A stretch of DNA of 64,000 nucleotides from assembly GCA_963835135.1 (NCBI GenBank), contig CAWIEF010000003.1, positions 1,240,001 through 1,304,000 of the forward strand. Reading direction: 5' to 3'. Below, piece after piece: positions 61,965 to 64,000 of this stretch (its first letter is position 1; every line of letters starts with the position of its first letter). Source of the DNA: JAVVHH01 sp963835135. Lineage in GTDB: Bacteria; Pseudomonadota; Alphaproteobacteria; Acetobacterales; Acetobacteraceae. Below the pieces are notes generated by a model that was not told the DNA's origin, did no database searches, and saw only the letters and a list, made by a program, of their open reading frames with translations. The position numbers were made by a program, and so were the translations under genes.

Positions 61965-62352
61965 CACGCGGATCGTCACCCTGGCCGCCGGCCTGCTGCT
62001 GGCCGGTTGCTCGGCCCCGCCGGCTCCGATCGTTCTGACCCCGCCACCGGGGCCGCCGAGCGGGATCGAGGGGCGCTACCGCGGCACCGCGCGCCTGATC
62101 CGTTCCGACAACCGGTTCTGCCCCCGCAGCGGCCCGCGCGTCTATGAGTTGCAGAACGGCGTCGTCACCCTGTCCTACCAGGGCCCCGGCCGCGCCCGCA
62201 TCCCGCTCACGGCCCCGATCTCGGCCAACGGCGAGTTCGACATCTCCGACGGCCAGGGCCGCCTCGAGGGCAAGGCCGTCGACGGCGCGCTCACGATGAC
62301 CATCGCCAGCCAATACTGCGAGCACCATTGGACGATGCGCCTGATCCCCTGA
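61957..62352 (+). CDS. Hypothetical lipoprotein
   Basis: The 131-residue product starts at TTG 61957 overlapping the ndk stop and has a lipoprotein signal (VTLAAGLLLAGCSAPP, lipid Cys near residue 16). The mature part is short and strand-rich (IEGRYRGTARLIRSDNRFC, VYELQNGVVTLSYQG, GEFDISDGQGRLEGKAV), with Cys residues that may form a disulfide. I do not recognise the family. Coupled translation with ndk is unusual and may be incidental to gene packing. Confidence 0.65.
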   Translation: MADTRIVTLAAGLLLAGCSAPPAPIVLTPPPGPPSGIEGRYRGTARLIRSDNRFCPRSGPRVYELQNGVVTLSYQGPGRARIPLTAPISANGEFDISDGQGRLEGKAVDGALTMTIASQYCEHHWTMRLIP

Positions 62353-62361
62353 GCCGATCCG

Positions 62362-63726
62362 TCACGACCGCGCGGCGAACACCCGCGAAAAGCTGACCAC
62401 GCACGCCACGCCCGCGAATGCGGCCGCCAGCGCCAGGGCCAGCGACGGCCCGTGCGCCACCGAGATGCCGAAGCAGAGCGCCACCAGCGCCGCCCCGGTC
62501 GATTGCCCCATCAACCGCGACGTGGCAACGATGCCCGAGGCGCCGCCGCTCCGGCCCGGCGGCGCGCTCGACATGATCGCGCGAAGGTTGGGCGATTGGA
62601 AGAAGCCGAACCCTGCCCCGCACAGCAGCATCCGCCAGGCGATCGCGGCACTGTGCGCCCCCTCCGGCAACGTCGCCATCAACGTCAGCCCCAGCGCGAG
62701 CAGCGCCATCCCGATCCCGCCCAGGATTGCCGGCGGAAACCGGTCCGACAGCGGCCCGGCCACCGGCGCCATCAGCGCGGTCGCCACCGGCCACGGCGTC
62801 AACAGCAAGCCGGTCTCCACCGCCGTCCGCCCCATGCCGAGCTGAAACAAGAACGGCAGCGACACGAACGACAGGCCCTGCGCCGCGAACGAGCACATCG
62901 ACGTCAGCGACGACAGCGCGAACATCGGCCGCCGATACAGGTCGATCGGCAACAGCGGCACTGGCAACTGCAACTGCCGCCGCACCAGCGCGAACCCGGC
63001 CACGACCACCACGGCCGCGAGCGCCACCGTCTGCACCGCCGACGCCTGGTGCGCCGCCTCCCCGATCATGAAGATCAGCGCCCCGAAGAACAGCGCGTTC
63101 AACACCCCGCTCTGCCAGTCGAACCGATGCGACGACAGCGGCGTATCCGGCAGCGCCCGTACCGCCAGCACCATCGCCGCGAGCCCGACCGGCACGTTGA
63201 CCGCGAACAGCATCGGCCACGGACCCAGCGACAGCAGCCCGGCCGCAACGCTCGGCCCCAGCGCCGTCCCCACGCCCACCACCATGGCATTGAAGCCGAC
63301 GCCGCGACCGAGTTGGTTGGCCGGATAGATGAACCGGATCAGCGCCGTATTGACGCTCATGATCCCCGCCGCGCCGACCCCCTGCAGCACCCGGGCGACG
63401 GTCAGCGTCGGCAGCGACCAGCTCAACGCGCATAGCAGCGACGCCACCGTGAATAGGCCGAGCCCCCACAGATACACGCGGCGGAACCCATGGATCTCGC
63501 CGAGCGTCGAAAGCGGCAACAGCGTCGCCACCAGCGCCAATTGATAGGCGTTGATCACCCAAACCGAGGCGGCCGGACTGGCCTGCACGTCGATCGCGAT
63601 CGTCGGCAGCGCGGTGTTGGCGATCGAGGTGTCGAGCGACGCCATGCCCACCGCCAGCACGATCGTCGCCACCGCCCATTTCCGCTGTGCCGGTGGGACG
63701 CCGTCCTGCACCGCCGACGCGCTCAC
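62362..63726 (-). CDS. MFS transporter, DHA2-type drug efflux family
   Basis: The 454-residue membrane protein starts with the DHA2-family first helix (VLAVGMASLDTSIANTALPTIA), then WVINAYQLALVATLLP, GRLGE-type loop STLGEIHGFRRVY, LQGVGAAGIMSVNTALIRFIYP and the second-half VSLPFLFQLGMGRTAVETGLLLTPW. It probably exports drugs or small molecules by proton antiport. Two residue insertions seen in DHA2 14-helix members are not certain. Its ATG overlaps the stop of the upstream ABC exporter gene (ATGA), so they form an operon. Confidence 0.88.
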   Translation of the reverse strand: MSASAVQDGVPPAQRKWAVATIVLAVGMASLDTSIANTALPTIAIDVQASPAASVWVINAYQLALVATLLPLSTLGEIHGFRRVYLWGLGLFTVASLLCALSWSLPTLTVARVLQGVGAAGIMSVNTALIRFIYPANQLGRGVGFNAMVVGVGTALGPSVAAGLLSLGPWPMLFAVNVPVGLAAMVLAVRALPDTPLSSHRFDWQSGVLNALFFGALIFMIGEAAHQASAVQTVALAAVVVVAGFALVRRQLQLPVPLLPIDLYRRPMFALSSLTSMCSFAAQGLSFVSLPFLFQLGMGRTAVETGLLLTPWPVATALMAPVAGPLSDRFPPAILGGIGMALLALGLTLMATLPEGAHSAAIAWRMLLCGAGFGFFQSPNLRAIMSSAPPGRSGGASGIVATSRLMGQSTGAALVALCFGISVAHGPSLALALAAAFAGVACVVSFSRVFAARS

Positions 63727-64000
63727 TCCGCCGCGTCCAACCCGAACTGCGCCTCGTGCAGCCGCCGGTATGCGCCGCCCCGCGCCAGCAGCGCCATGTG
63801 CGAGCCCTGCTCCAGCACGCCCTGCGGCGACAGCACGACGATGCGGTCCGCCCGCCGGATCGTCGCCAAGCGATGCGCGACCACCAGCGTGGTCCTTCCC
63901 TCCGCCAACTCCGAGAGCGACCGTTGGATCGCGTGTTCGGTCTCGCTGTCCAGCGCCGACGTCGCTTCGTCCAGGATCAGGATCGGCGGGTTCTTGAGGA
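63723..64000 (-). CDS. ABC exporter (MsbA/ABCB-like) ATPase domain, C-terminal part
   Basis: The last ~92 residues of a fused exporter ATPase: Walker B ILILDEATSALDSETEHAIQ, then ERTTLVVAHRLATIRRADRIVVL with the H-loop His, and VLEQGSHMALLARGGAYRRLHEAQF. The membrane domain and Walker A lie outside the window. The ATGA overlap with the MFS gene suggests the two transporters are expressed together; substrates are unknown. Confidence 0.9.
   Translation of the reverse strand, partial: LKNPPILILDEATSALDSETEHAIQRSLSELAEGRTTLVVAHRLATIRRADRIVVLSPQGVLEQGSHMALLARGGAYRRLHEAQFGLDAAE

Overview
The window is 64 kb of GC-rich, densely coding bacterial DNA, with no phage, plasmid or CRISPR signal. Gene content points to an alphaproteobacterium, most likely near Rhodospirillales/Acetobacterales. 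The pointers are a DUF1217 flagellar-associated protein, a host-attachment family protein, M20 amidohydrolases, a LivK-H-MG-F system and many LysR/SDR genes. The taxonomic placement is inference. Starts overlapping the previous stop (ATGA, GTGA, TTGA) are common, so many genes are translationally coupled, and GTG and TTG starts are frequent.

Layout. 0-3 kb: alanine racemase (cut by the window edge), D-amino-acid dehydrogenase and a transglutaminase-like protein form a D/L-alanine catabolic operon. 3-13 kb: a zinc metallopeptidase with a secreted chalcone-isomerase-like protein, a DUF1217 protein, a frameshifted mobB, a DHH phosphoesterase, an M20 hydrolase, an RgpF-like protein, a TetR regulator, a hydroxyacid dehydrogenase, a DUF4239 membrane protein and an FKBP. 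13-18 kb: a phospholipase D-like lipoprotein, a zinc alcohol dehydrogenase with a membrane protein, a CBS protein and a TrmO-like protein. 18-24.5 kb: an RND efflux operon (alpha/beta hydrolase-like protein, adaptor, pump) facing a LysR regulator. 24.5-26.8 kb is a decaying patch: a phytoene-desaturase tail joined to a truncated histidine kinase that also has an internal stop, a frameshifted fasciclin gene and a truncated potassium channel.

26.8-42 kb: an SDR and an F420-reductase-like pair, LysR, tRNA-Gly(GCC), a YqjD/YqjE-like pair, a HIBCH-type hydrolase, a glycosyltransferase/membrane-protein/GFA operon opposite GtrA and LysE genes, an EEP nuclease/cardiolipin-synthase pair resembling E. 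coli ybhP-clsB (synthase frameshifted), a methyltransferase, and an operon of orphan UgpC-type ATPase, SDR and malate/lactate dehydrogenase (the last frameshifted). 42-49.6 kb: a stand-alone LanC-like cyclase homologue diverges from a coupled operon of PurD-like ATP-grasp ligase, SAM methyltransferase and dipeptide-type ABC importer. This is the most plausible uncharacterised functional unit here. 49.6-64 kb: zwf, a PEP-CTERM protein, a branched-chain amino acid ABC system whose LivM and LivG are fused, a GGDEF-EAL protein, an ABC-F protein, a 136-bp element bounded by 17-bp inverted repeats, ndk, a lipoprotein, a DHA2-type MFS pump and the tail of an ABC exporter.

Four otherwise intact genes each carry a single apparent one-base indel (mobB, fasciclin, cardiolipin synthase, malate/lactate dehydrogenase). 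These may be real decay or consensus errors, and the sequence alone cannot decide.
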